A stretch of 64,000 nucleotides of DNA, from the NCBI GenBank assembly GCA_964354365.1, contig CAYGZM010000004.1:5108-69107 (forward strand), read 5' to 3'. Under the pieces are notes generated by a model. It was given only the letters and a program-made list of their open reading frames with translations, did not search any database and had not been told where the DNA came from. Positions 35,101 to 43,194 of the stretch are shown here, in pieces; the stretch's first letter is position 1; each line of letters begins with the position of its first letter. Position numbers and translations under genes: made by a program. The DNA comes from CAYGZM01 sp964354365. GTDB taxonomy: Bacteria; Planctomycetota; Phycisphaerae; Sedimentisphaerales; Anaerobacaceae.

Positions 35101-36670
35101 CGCCCGCGCAAACGAAAACCAAGTCACGCAAACCAGCCCGCCGGCGCCTGGGCGGGCCAGCCTCATCGCAAACGTGCTGATAGTGGACGACGACCCACAG
35201 ACCGCCGGACTTATGCTCAGGATACTGGCCCAAAAAGGCATTCGCGGAATAATCGCCGACAGCGCCGAGGCCGCAATAGACTCTCTTGACGGAGCCGATT
35301 ACGACCTTGTTTTCATCGGCGACAGAATATGCCAGCGCCCCGGCCTTGCCCCCAAACCACAAAACGCCTTCGACCTGCTCCACAGAATCAAACAGAGCTC
35401 GCCTGAAATGCCTGTCATTATGATGGCCGACCCCTGCAGACAGGATGCGTGGCACGGCCATTCCCTCGACTGCGCTCGGGACAGGCCTGGCCGTGGTCTC
35501 ACGGGCTTCAAGCCCGTGCCACTGCAACAAATCGCCGAGGCGGCCGTCAAAGCCGTAAGAGCCGGCTGTTACGACTTCCTCGTCAAACCCCTCGACCTTC
35601 AAAAACTCCGGGCCATCCTGGACACGTTACTGCCCAACCACACCGTCCAGGCCTGTGAGTCCGCAGAGCACGGCATCCACAGCCTCTACCAGATCGTCGG
35701 AAAGAGCAAAAAGCTCCTCCAGACCGTCACCCTCGCAAAGAAAATAGCGCCCACTTCCGTCCCCGTCTTAATCAGCGGTGAAAGTGGAACAGGCAAGGAA
35801 TTGATCTCGTACCTCATCCATCACAACAGCAAACGCGCACAGGCCCCATACATCAAGGTCAATTGTGCCGCGCTGAGTGACACACTTCTCGAAAGCGAGC
35901 TCTTCGGCCACGAAAAAGGCGCATTCACCGGGGCCTATACCCAGCGCAAAGGCCGATTCGAAATGGCCCACGGAGGAACACTTCTCCTCGACGAAATCAC
36001 CGAAACTCCAATAAAGTTCCAGGCCAAGCTCCTCAGAGTCCTCGAACAGCAGAATCTGGAACGCGTCGGCGGAAACGACAACATCAAAGTCAACGTTCGA
36101 ATAATAAGCACCACCAACAAAGACCTGCTCCACGAAGTCGAGCAAGGCCGTTTCCGCCGCGACCTCTACTATCGCCTAAGTGCGGTAAGACTGATTATCT
36201 GTCCTCTGAGCCAGCGAACCGAGGACCTGCCGGACCTCGTATGGCATTTCGTGAATCTATATGCCCGCGAAGCCCAGCGCCGCATAACCGCCCTCGACCC
36301 CGCTATGATGGATATCTTCGCCAAATACCACTGGCCCGGCAACGTCCGCCAGCTCCGAAACGTCGTCCTGACCTCGCTGCTTTTAGGCGTCGGCCAAACC
36401 CTATCGCTCGCCGATGTCTCCTGGCTCTTCGACGAGCTCCAGCCCCGACAGCAGGAAAACGCACCCGACCTCGACGACCTGCAGCCATCAGCCGCGTCAC
36501 TGGGCGGAATACCGCTCGTGGAAATAGAGAAGCAGGCCATTCTCGACACATTACGACAAACAGAAGGCAACAGAACCGAAGCCGCAAGGGTCCTTGGAAT
36601 AAGCGACCGGACCCTGCGGGACAAAATACGCCGATACCGGCAGGCCGAATCGCTCCAGCCGGTCGGATAA
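35093..36670 (+). CDS. Response-regulator-type sigma-54 activator with repeat inserted in the receiver domain
   Basis: A GTG start at 35093 gives 525 residues. The receiver (about 25-170) has the acidic pocket VLIVDDDPQ and the switch lysine FLVKPLDL. The phosphoacceptor position reads YDLVFIGDRI, so the usual Asp is Gly with an Asp one residue later. Residues about 119-144 are encoded by a GTGGCACGG-family repeat placed in frame between the fourth strand (PVIMMAD) and the following helix. The AAA+ domain (about 190-430) is intact: GESGTGKE, ELFGHEKGAFTGA, GGTLLLDEIT. The C-terminal HTH is RTEAARVLGISDRTLRDKI. It is probably an NtrC-family partner (FlrC/FleR-like) of the activator at 29635. 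Confidence 0.87.
   Translation: MDSARANENQVTQTSPPAPGRASLIANVLIVDDDPQTAGLMLRILAQKGIRGIIADSAEAAIDSLDGADYDLVFIGDRICQRPGLAPKPQNAFDLLHRIKQSSPEMPVIMMADPCRQDAWHGHSLDCARDRPGRGLTGFKPVPLQQIAEAAVKAVRAGCYDFLVKPLDLQKLRAILDTLLPNHTVQACESAEHGIHSLYQIVGKSKKLLQTVTLAKKIAPTSVPVLISGESGTGKELISYLIHHNSKRAQAPYIKVNCAALSDTLLESELFGHEKGAFTGAYTQRKGRFEMAHGGTLLLDEITETPIKFQAKLLRVLEQQNLERVGGNDNIKVNVRIISTTNKDLLHEVEQGRFRRDLYYRLSAVRLIICPLSQRTEDLPDLVWHFVNLYAREAQRRITALDPAMMDIFAKYHWPGNVRQLRNVVLTSLLLGVGQTLSLADVSWLFDELQPRQQENAPDLDDLQPSAASLGGIPLVEIEKQAILDTLRQTEGNRTEAARVLGISDRTLRDKIRRYRQAESLQPVG
35448..35523 (+). repeat. GTGGCACGG-family repeat, copy 5, inside a coding sequence
   Basis: About 76 bases closely match the intergenic copy at 28960-29064 (CGTGGCACGGCCATTCCCTC through AAGCCCGTGCCAC). 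The reading frame is preserved, encoding WHGHSLDCARDRPGRGLTGF plus KPVPL within the receiver domain of the sigma-54 activator. Confidence 0.85.
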
Positions 36671-36699
36671 CCGCCGTCACAAATATCTGAGGTAGAAAA

Positions 36700-37260
36700 A
36701 TGGCGGATGAAAAAACCAAGAAGAAACAGGAAGACTCAAAAGAGCCAAAAGCCTCTAAGACAGGCATTTTGCCCTGGATTATCCTCGCCGCAGTAGTGCT
36801 CCTCTGCGCCGGGGGCGGTTTCCTGCTCGGTCGGTTACTCACCGGCTCCTCAGCCACCGGGGCGGCCCAGGCCTTTCAGGAAGACGAAACCGGACAGCCG
36901 GCCCCGCAGACCGACAATGCGGCCTCAAAGACCGAAAAAACCTGGTTCCACGACCTCGAACCCGTGGTCGCAAATCTCAACGAGCCGGGCGCAACCCGCT
37001 ACGCCCGAGCAACCTTGACCCTTGAGGTGACCCCTGACGTCTCGCAAAAAGATGCCGCCAAAATCTTCGAAGAAAAAACGCCCATCCTTACAAATTGGCT
37101 CACCCTTTATCTCTCAGGCCTGAGCATCGAAGATATAAGGGGAGACAAAAACCTCAAACGAATTCAATTGCAAATACTTGATGCCTTTAACGAACAGCTG
37201 TTCCCCAATCAAAAGCCCAAAATTAAGCAGGTCCTCTTTAAGGAATTCGCCATACAATGA
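36700..37260 (+). CDS. fliL: Flagellar basal body-associated protein FliL
   Basis: The 186-residue protein has a Lys-rich cytoplasmic N-terminus and one transmembrane helix at about 24-46 (LPWIILAAVVLLCAGGGFLL). A low-complexity linker and a periplasmic FliL/SPFH-like domain follow: FHDLEPVVANLNEPGATRYA, ARATLTLEV, and the C-terminal LKRIQLQILDAFNEQLFPNQ. FliL surrounds the stator units at the motor. The start has GAGGTAG upstream and its stop overlaps the fliM start (ATGA), as in many bacteria. Identification rests on both architecture and gene order. Confidence 0.88.
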   Translation: MADEKTKKKQEDSKEPKASKTGILPWIILAAVVLLCAGGGFLLGRLLTGSSATGAAQAFQEDETGQPAPQTDNAASKTEKTWFHDLEPVVANLNEPGATRYARATLTLEVTPDVSQKDAAKIFEEKTPILTNWLTLYLSGLSIEDIRGDKNLKRIQLQILDAFNEQLFPNQKPKIKQVLFKEFAIQ

Positions 37261-38330
37261 CCAACGCAGTTGCCGCCCAATTGAGTACAGAGAAGATACG
37301 ACAGTTGCTCGCCGCCTTGCGTCTCGAGCCGGGCGAAGATGCCGCAAAAAACGTCGAGGCATCCCAGTACGACTGGCGCCGGCCTCATTACTTCAGCCAA
37401 AGCCAGCTCAATGAGCTTAGGCACTTCACGGAAAATGTGTCCGCGGCGGCTGCTGCGAAATTCACCCGCCTCTACCGCAGCAATTACGACGTCACAACTG
37501 ATTCGGTCTCAGAGCACTTTGCCGATGAATTTCTCCGCCATAGCTCAAATGGGGAACAGCCCGACTATTACCTGGTCTTTGGGCCTGCTCTGCGAAGCGC
37601 TACGCAGGCTCGCGGAGCAGAGGCCGGGCCGGCCAGGTCCCCCCAGGCAAAAGCCGGCGCCTCCGCAGAACTTCAGCCCTGGGGCTGCGTTGGAATACCG
37701 CATGAAACCGCGCTGGCCTGGGCCACTCAATCGCTTGGCGAGGCCAAACCTGATGAAGCCTCCGCCAGAAGTCTGTCGCAGTTGGAGAAATCCCTCTTGC
37801 TCGACATCGCATCCCTGTTCATCGAGGCCCTCTGTGAGTCTTACGACGGCTATGACTTCCACACAATCGGCGGCATCGTAACCGGCCAGCTCCCTCTTGA
37901 CCTCGAAAACACAAAGGAGCTCTGCAAAGTCACCTTCAACGCCAAACAAACCGGCTCACAGGCCGCCGCCAATGCTTACCTGCTCATGCCCTGCGATAAG
38001 CTGCTGCCTGTCGCCAAGACTCCCGCGAAAACCACACAGAATCTCTCAGCCGAAGACGTCTCAAAAGCAATCATCGGCCATTTACACCGGATGCGCGTCT
38101 CCTTGACGACCCAGCTCGGCTCCGGAACACTCACTTTTGCCGAACTGATGAGTCTTAGCGTCAACGACATATTGATGCTCGACGCGCCGGTCAGCGAACC
38201 TGTCAAATTGATCGTCCAAGGGATCGAACTCTTTAAGGGTCGGCTCGCAAAATCAGCCGGCAAGTACGCCGTCGTAATCGCAGAACCCCCCGCCACGGTG
38301 GCAGGGGCCACTTTCGCCAATGCAAAGTGA
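37257..38330 (+). CDS. fliM: Flagellar motor switch protein FliM
   Basis: The 357-residue protein begins with LSTEKIRQLLAALR (in place of the typical LSQxEIDxLL, possibly a CheY-binding peptide). A CheC-like middle domain follows (SQSQLNELRHFTENVSAAAA, later LEKSLLLDIASLFIEALCES). The C-terminal SpoA domain is VSLTTQLGSGTLTFAELMSL with VNDILMLDAPVSEPVKL. A GC-rich insert at residues about 114-140 (GPALRSATQARGAEAG and onward) looks repeat-derived. The FliG-contact GGxG motif expected in the middle domain is not evident; the region reads LGEAKPDE. Neighbours fliL and fliN confirm identity. Confidence 0.9.
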   Translation: MTNAVAAQLSTEKIRQLLAALRLEPGEDAAKNVEASQYDWRRPHYFSQSQLNELRHFTENVSAAAAAKFTRLYRSNYDVTTDSVSEHFADEFLRHSSNGEQPDYYLVFGPALRSATQARGAEAGPARSPQAKAGASAELQPWGCVGIPHETALAWATQSLGEAKPDEASARSLSQLEKSLLLDIASLFIEALCESYDGYDFHTIGGIVTGQLPLDLENTKELCKVTFNAKQTGSQAAANAYLLMPCDKLLPVAKTPAKTTQNLSAEDVSKAIIGHLHRMRVSLTTQLGSGTLTFAELMSLSVNDILMLDAPVSEPVKLIVQGIELFKGRLAKSAGKYAVVIAEPPATVAGATFANAK

Positions 38331-38378
38331 AACAAATGCCAAAGTACGTGAACTCGATAACTAAAAGGAAATAGGAAC

Positions 38379-38795
38379 ATGGCACAAGCAGCTCAAGCCG
38401 TAGAAGAAAAGGTCGAAGCAGAACAGGACCAACAGCAAACCGCACAGCACGACTCCAAAAAGCAGGTGCAGGCCGTCGAGTTTTCCGAAGTTGCCGAGAA
38501 CGAAGCCCCCGGTGCAGGCACGAATATCGACGTCCTGCTGGACATGAGCGTGCCTGTTACGGCCGTCATTGATAAAACAGAGATATCGGTCCGCCGGCTC
38601 TTGCAGCTTGGACCCGGCTCGGTGCTCAGGCTCGATAAGCCCATCGGCGCGCCCGTGGATATGTATCTCAAAGACGTTAAGCTGGCCACCGCAACCGTAG
38701 TGGTGATAGACGACAGATTCGCTGTCAGAATAGAAGAGATTCTCGGGCCCGGCCCCAGAGGAGCAGCAACTGCCGCGGACGCAGCCGATGTTTAA
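38379..38795 (+). CDS. fliN: Flagellar motor switch protein FliN
   Basis: The 138-residue protein has a charged, Gln-rich N-terminal 45 residues. A SpoA domain follows: IDVLLDMSVPVTAVIDKTEI, RRLLQLGPGSVLRLDKPI, and VVVIDDRFAVRIEEIL. Length and motifs are standard. It lies 48 bases after fliM and forms the lower C-ring with it. It is followed directly by flhA. Confidence 0.94.
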   Translation: MAQAAQAVEEKVEAEQDQQQTAQHDSKKQVQAVEFSEVAENEAPGAGTNIDVLLDMSVPVTAVIDKTEISVRRLLQLGPGSVLRLDKPIGAPVDMYLKDVKLATATVVVIDDRFAVRIEEILGPGPRGAATAADAADV

Positions 38796-38835
38796 GACAA
38801 CGTAAGGAAAATTCCGCTCTGGAGAAATAGTCACA

Positions 38836-40962
38836 ATGGCGGTTTCTAACAAATCGAGATTGGCGCCGATGGGGTCGCTCGATCCCCCATTTACCTCACA
38901 AAGCAACGTCATCCTGACTGTCGGCCTCGTCACCATCCTCGCTACGCTCCTGATACCTTTGCCGACCATGTTGCTCGACGCCCTCCTGGCCGCCAGCATC
39001 TCCCTTTCTATTGCCGTCCTGATAGTAACCCTCTCCTCAAAAGAAGCGCTCGAATTATCCACCTTCCCCTCACTGCTGCTCTTCGTAACGCTCTTTCGAC
39101 TCTCTCTCAACGTCGCCTCCACCAGGCTCATACTCCTCCAGGGAAACGCCGGCAAAATCATCCAGACCTTCGGTGATTTCGTCGCGGGCGGAAGCTTCGT
39201 CGTCGGACTCGTTATATTCCTCATACTCGTCGTCATACAATTCATTGTCATCACAAAAGGCGCCGAGAGAATCAGCGAAGTTGCCGCGAGATTCACACTC
39301 GACGCTATGCCCGGAAAGCAAATGGCCATCGACGCCGACCTCAACGCCGGAATGATCACCGAAGTCCAGGCAAACGAAAGAAGAGCAAAAATCGTCAAGG
39401 AAAGCGAATTCTACGGAGCTATGGATGGCGCCAGCAAATTCATCCGGGGCGACGCAAAGGCCGGAATCATCATTACCGCAATCAACATCATCGGCGGCAT
39501 CGCCATGGGATATTCACGCGGCCTGCCTATTGCCGCCGCAGTAAGGACATATTCCATCCTCTCCATCGGCGACGGACTCGTCAGCCAGATACCTGCGATG
39601 ATTATCTCCATAAGCTCCGGCTTCCTCGTTACAAAAATCTCCTCGAAGTACAGTGTCGGCCAGGACCTCAGCAGACAATTCTTCAAGGCGAGCGAGCCGC
39701 TCACCATCGCATCTTTTATAATCGCCGCAATGGCTCTTGTGCCCGGCCTGCCCCCGGTGCCCTTCCTGCTTCTGGCCGCAGGCACTGCTCTGACAGGGCG
39801 TATGGCTGCCAAATCAGAAGAATCCCACCCACAAATACCCCAGGCGCCACAGCAGCAGCCGACAGACAAACAACCCGTCGAAGACCTCCTCGACCTCGAC
39901 CGAATCTCCGTCCAGGTCGGCGTCAGACTAATTGCGCTCGTTGACCCGCGAAAGCAAAGCACAATCTTCGACCGCATCGGAGCGCTGAGAAGAAAATTCG
40001 CCCAGGAGTTCGGTATCATTATGCCCCTGGTCCGCCTCCGAGACAATATCAACCTCGAACCGGCAACCTACCAAATCCGAATATTCGACCACATCGTTGC
40101 CGAGGGACGCCTTGAGCCCAATATGTTCCTCGCTATGGACGCCGGCAGTGTCCGCGAAAAAGTCGGCGGAATTAAGACCGCCGAACCGGTGTACGGGCTG
40201 CCCGCTCTGTGGATCGCGCCAAACGACAAGGAAAAGGCCGAGCTCAACGGGTACACCGTCATCGACCCCGAATCCGTCTTCATCACCCACCTGTCCGAAA
40301 CGCTCAAAAAGCACGCCGACGAGCTGCTGACGCGCGAAGACGTCCAGCTCCTCGTTGACCGACTTCGAAAAACCCAACCCTCATTGGTCGGAGAAGTCGT
40401 CGGCGAGCTTGTCCCGATCGGCTTGCTCCAGCGAGTCCTCAGAAATCTCCTCAACGACAGAATACCCATTCGTGAGCTAACCACTATACTCGAATCGCTC
40501 GGAGAGCACGCCGCAAGAACCAAGAACACAAACGTCCTTACCGAGCTGGTCAGAAAATCCCTTGGCAGAACCATCACGGAGCAGTACAAAAACCAGACCG
40601 GCAGAATATCCGCCATAACGCTCGAACCGGTCCTCGAACACCGAATGAGCGCCGCCCTCCAGCAGGATGCCGAACAGCTCAACCTCGCCCTGCCGACGGA
40701 CCTGGCAATGGATATAAGCCGACAAATCGCACGCGCCTGGAAAACGGCAATGGACAAAGGTATGGAGAAAATCGTCTTGCTCTGCGATTCAAGATTGCGC
40801 AGCTCGTTGGCCGCCATGCTCGCCCGAACGGTCCCCCCGCTGCCCATCGTCGCTTACGACGAAATCGTCCTCGGAACCGAAATAGACCCGGTGCAGGTTA
40901 TAGCCCTTCCGCAAACCGCCCAAACTGAGCCAAGAGACGCAGAGCTTGTCAGTGCATTTTAG
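38836..40962 (+). CDS. flhA: Flagellar type III export gate protein FlhA
   Basis: The 708-residue protein has about eight N-terminal transmembrane helices. It carries the FHIPEP-family signature region (LFRLSLNVASTRLILLQGNA, then RFTLDAMPGKQMAIDADLNA). The cytoplasmic domain spans about 350-700 (VRLRDNINLEPATYQIRIFD, LTELVRKSLGRTITEQYKNQ). It forms the nonameric export gate. The partner gate genes flhB, fliP, fliQ and fliR are not in this window. After its stop comes a palindromic repeat and then a small membrane protein gene. Confidence 0.96.
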   Translation: MAVSNKSRLAPMGSLDPPFTSQSNVILTVGLVTILATLLIPLPTMLLDALLAASISLSIAVLIVTLSSKEALELSTFPSLLLFVTLFRLSLNVASTRLILLQGNAGKIIQTFGDFVAGGSFVVGLVIFLILVVIQFIVITKGAERISEVAARFTLDAMPGKQMAIDADLNAGMITEVQANERRAKIVKESEFYGAMDGASKFIRGDAKAGIIITAINIIGGIAMGYSRGLPIAAAVRTYSILSIGDGLVSQIPAMIISISSGFLVTKISSKYSVGQDLSRQFFKASEPLTIASFIIAAMALVPGLPPVPFLLLAAGTALTGRMAAKSEESHPQIPQAPQQQPTDKQPVEDLLDLDRISVQVGVRLIALVDPRKQSTIFDRIGALRRKFAQEFGIIMPLVRLRDNINLEPATYQIRIFDHIVAEGRLEPNMFLAMDAGSVREKVGGIKTAEPVYGLPALWIAPNDKEKAELNGYTVIDPESVFITHLSETLKKHADELLTREDVQLLVDRLRKTQPSLVGEVVGELVPIGLLQRVLRNLLNDRIPIRELTTILESLGEHAARTKNTNVLTELVRKSLGRTITEQYKNQTGRISAITLEPVLEHRMSAALQQDAEQLNLALPTDLAMDISRQIARAWKTAMDKGMEKIVLLCDSRLRSSLAAMLARTVPPLPIVAYDEIVLGTEIDPVQVIALPQTAQTEPRDAELVSAF

Positions 40963-40973
40963 TTAAGTTATAG

Positions 40974-41024
40974 GGTGGGGCTTTGCCCCACCGAACTGGT
41001 GGGCCAAAGCCCACCCTACGCAGA
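40974..41024. repeat. GTAGGGTGGGCTT palindromic repeat, reverse orientation
   Basis: AGGGTGGGGCTTTGCCCCAC, a TTCGGTGG-type centre read on the other strand, and GGGCCAAAGCCCACCCTACG form a strong hairpin between flhA and the next gene. It is the reverse complement of the inner unit at 16097-16145. Confidence 0.75.
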
Positions 41025-41040
41025 AAGGAGCAAACGTTTA

Positions 41041-41279
41041 TGCCGCTGAACATCCGGTCAACCGCGGTTAGCATCGCCGTTATATGCTTCTTCGGCATCA
41101 GTATTATAGCCTGGCTCAGCGGCCTCTCGCCATCCACCTGCTGCAAAAGAGCGCTAACCGGAGCACTGCTGGCTTATATCGCAGCCGTCTTCGCGCTGAA
41201 GGCCATAAACGCCATCTTGATCAGTGCAATGGTGGAAAATCAAATGCGTCAACAGAAGGAACACAACAGTGGCGACTAA
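41041..41279 (+). CDS. Small two-helix membrane protein between flhA and fliA
   Basis: The ATG at 41041 with AAAGGAG upstream gives 79 residues. A start at 40983 would lie in the repeat and was rejected. Two hydrophobic helices are visible: TAVSIAVICFFGISIIAWLS (about 8-27) and ALTGALLAYIAAVFALKAIN (about 38-57). A charged tail (MVENQMRQQKEHNSGD) follows. The stop lies 11 bases inside the fliA start region, so translation is coupled. No family is recognised. Position in the operon suggests a motor or export accessory, or control of FliA synthesis. Confidence 0.65.
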
Positions 41280-42072
41280 CACTGAAAATATCCCCGAATG
41301 CCCGCTCGTCGAGGACAGCCAAAAGCGGCTCAGAACCGCCGCCCGGCGAGCGTACGCCGGCCAGAAGCAACAGCTTATCGATAACGACCGGATCGCCGAG
41401 CTGTTGCCGCTGGTCCATAACGTGGTTCAGAGGGTCGTGGCATACCTTAAGCCCCCGCTGTCCTACGAAGACTTGATCTCAGCAGGCACGCTCGGACTCG
41501 TCAAAGCCGCCAGAGACTATGACCCCTCCTTCCAGGCCGAATTCAAAACCTACGCCTATATCAGAATCAGAGGCGCCATCCTCGACGAGCTCAGAAACTG
41601 GTCCTTCGTCCCTGCAAATGTTGATAGGCAAATCCGCGAAACACTCCAGGCAAGCCTCGAAATCATCGACCGCACCGGTTTGACGCCCACGGATATCGAG
41701 CTGGCCGAGAAACTTGATATCACCATAGATCAGCTCTACGACATATTCGAAAGCGCACGTGCAAAACACTTTGTCTCTATCGACAGTTCCCCCGAAGATT
41801 CACCGCCGCTGGGAGAATTCCTCGCCGCAGAAAATACAAGCACGCCACACGACCGCGTTGAAAAAAATGAGCTTATTGATCAGTTGACCGAGGCCATCAG
41901 CCATTTGGACGCCAGACAACGCCAGATAATCATACTCTACTATCAGCAACAATTGACAATGAAGCAAATAGCCCAGGTTTTTGATATTACCGAACCACGG
42001 GTCAGCCAGCTGCACGCAAGTGCTTTGTTCAGATTGTCCTTGAAATTGAGGCAATGGAAAGATGCCAGATAG
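41269..42072 (+). CDS. fliA: RNA polymerase sigma-28 factor FliA
   Basis: The start is GTG at 41269, with AGAAGGA nine bases upstream and overlapping the previous gene by 11 bases. The resulting 267 residues match FliA length. Region 2 reads LPLVHNVVQRVVAYLKPPLS, YEDLISAGTLGLVKAARDYD, then FKTYAYIRIRGAILDELRNW. Region 3 is TPTDIELAEKLDITIDQLYD. Region 4 has LDARQRQIIILYYQQQLTMK and IAQVFDITEPRVSQLHASAL. It directs late flagellar genes and is held by FlgM, which is encoded about 1.9 kb downstream. Confidence 0.94.
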   Translation: MATNTENIPECPLVEDSQKRLRTAARRAYAGQKQQLIDNDRIAELLPLVHNVVQRVVAYLKPPLSYEDLISAGTLGLVKAARDYDPSFQAEFKTYAYIRIRGAILDELRNWSFVPANVDRQIRETLQASLEIIDRTGLTPTDIELAEKLDITIDQLYDIFESARAKHFVSIDSSPEDSPPLGEFLAAENTSTPHDRVEKNELIDQLTEAISHLDARQRQIIILYYQQQLTMKQIAQVFDITEPRVSQLHASALFRLSLKLRQWKDAR

Positions 42073-42274
42073 CGATTACAACATAATCAAGTCGGTGGAA
42101 AACCTGCAAACTATCGGAGGTTTGACCCCGGTGAATAAGCAAAATGAAAAAAAACGGCGCCAAAATACTCAGCAGCAAGAGCAACAGCAGCCAGGCGAAT
42201 CAGGCGAAGCCGACCGCAAAAAGAAAACTGCAAAAGACCAGCCGGACCGCCCTTCCATCGATTATTGCGCTTGA
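42062..42274 (+). CDS. Small Gln/Lys-rich hydrophilic protein
   Basis: The ATG at 42062 overlaps the fliA stop by 11 bases, giving 70 residues. There is a short N-terminal segment (NIIKSVENLQTIGGLTPVN) and then a highly charged Gln-rich tail. No membrane segment or known domain was seen. Overlap and orientation make it likely to be translated as part of the operon, but composition gives no function. It could be a leftover frame rather than a functional protein. Confidence 0.45.
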   Translation: MPDSDYNIIKSVENLQTIGGLTPVNKQNEKKRRQNTQQQEQQQPGESGEADRKKKTAKDQPDRPSIDYCA

Positions 42275-42313
42275 CTTGACAGACCCCTTTGGCGCGGCAA
42301 GAGCAGATGAACC

Positions 42314-42568
42314 ATGACAAAAACCGCAACAAACATCTTAAAAAGCAGCGACGTTAAAATAGAGGGCCGATTCCATCTCAACGTTGACCCCGGCGCTCAT
42401 CCCGCGCCGCCGCGAAAGAATCGCGACCTCCCGCCGCAGGTCCGCATCGTTGAAAACCATCCCGGATTCGCCGTCCTGGAGCTGACCTGTTCCTGTGGAA
42501 ACAAATCGTATATCAGGTGTGAGTATGACAATGCTCGGCCTGATGACCCCAAATCTCAACGGAACTAA
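42314..42568 (+). CDS. Small protein with cysteine knuckle (possible zinc-binding)
   Basis: The 84-residue protein has an N-terminal amphipathic stretch (TATNILKSSDVKIEGRFHLN) and a C-terminal LELTCSCGNKSYIRCEYDNA with a CxC and a further Cys. This may bind a metal but has fewer ligands than a standard zinc ribbon. It is soluble, with no signal peptide. It lies 15 bases before the lipoprotein gene in the same orientation. No family is recognised by eye. It is probably a lineage-specific flagellar operon member. Confidence 0.55.
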   Translation: MTKTATNILKSSDVKIEGRFHLNVDPGAHPAPPRKNRDLPPQVRIVENHPGFAVLELTCSCGNKSYIRCEYDNARPDDPKSQRN

Positions 42569-42582
42569 CGAGGAAGAACGCT

Positions 42583-43194
42583 ATGCGAACCAACACAACA
42601 AAACTACGGTATCTGATTCTCACGGCCCTGGCAATCCTCTGCGCAGGCTGCACAATCGAAAAGCCGGTCGAGCTTGTTGCCAGGCCCGACTCCACCGGAG
42701 GATTAGTCGGTAATGCAAATACGCCCAGAAGGTTCGAAGACCCCGCCGAAGGAGCGCCGACTGCCATCGAGTCCGCGATGGAGCTGTCGGCAAAATACGC
42801 AAAGCTCTCCGACGAAATGGCCGTGCTAAAACAGAAAAACCAGCAGCTACTCGCCGAGAACCAGGACCTCAAGGACCGACTTGCCCCCTGCCAGGCCCAG
42901 CTTGTGCAGGCCCAAAAGGAGCTGACTGAAGCCAACGACCTCCTTATCGAGATGCGCGTTGAGCTAAACAACTGGCAGGCCAACGTCCTCGCATTCCGAG
43001 ACGAGATGCGGGACGCCGACAAAGCCCAGCTCGAAGCACTGCTCAAGATACTCCAAGTCCTCGGCGGCGAAACAAAAAACCAATCCGTCTCGGACCTCAA
43101 AAAGGATTCCACCAATACCGCGCCCCAGGAATCCAACCGAACTCAGCAAGAATCCCCCCAGGCAGGGACTACTACAGGTGAGCTCAATGGATAG
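42583..43194 (+). CDS. Coiled-coil lipoprotein of the flagellar operon
   Basis: The 203-residue protein has a signal peptide ending in a lipobox-like ALAILCAGC (Cys near residue 22), so it is probably lipid-anchored. Residues about 65-165 form a long coiled coil (KYAKLSDEMAVLKQKNQQLL, AENQDLKDRLAPCQAQLVQA). A Ser/Gln/Thr-rich C-terminus ends in the start of the next gene (8-base overlap). It may span part of the periplasm next to the flagellar rings, a role inferred only from context. Confidence 0.7.
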   Translation: MRTNTTKLRYLILTALAILCAGCTIEKPVELVARPDSTGGLVGNANTPRRFEDPAEGAPTAIESAMELSAKYAKLSDEMAVLKQKNQQLLAENQDLKDRLAPCQAQLVQAQKELTEANDLLIEMRVELNNWQANVLAFRDEMRDADKAQLEALLKILQVLGGETKNQSVSDLKKDSTNTAPQESNRTQQESPQAGTTTGELNG

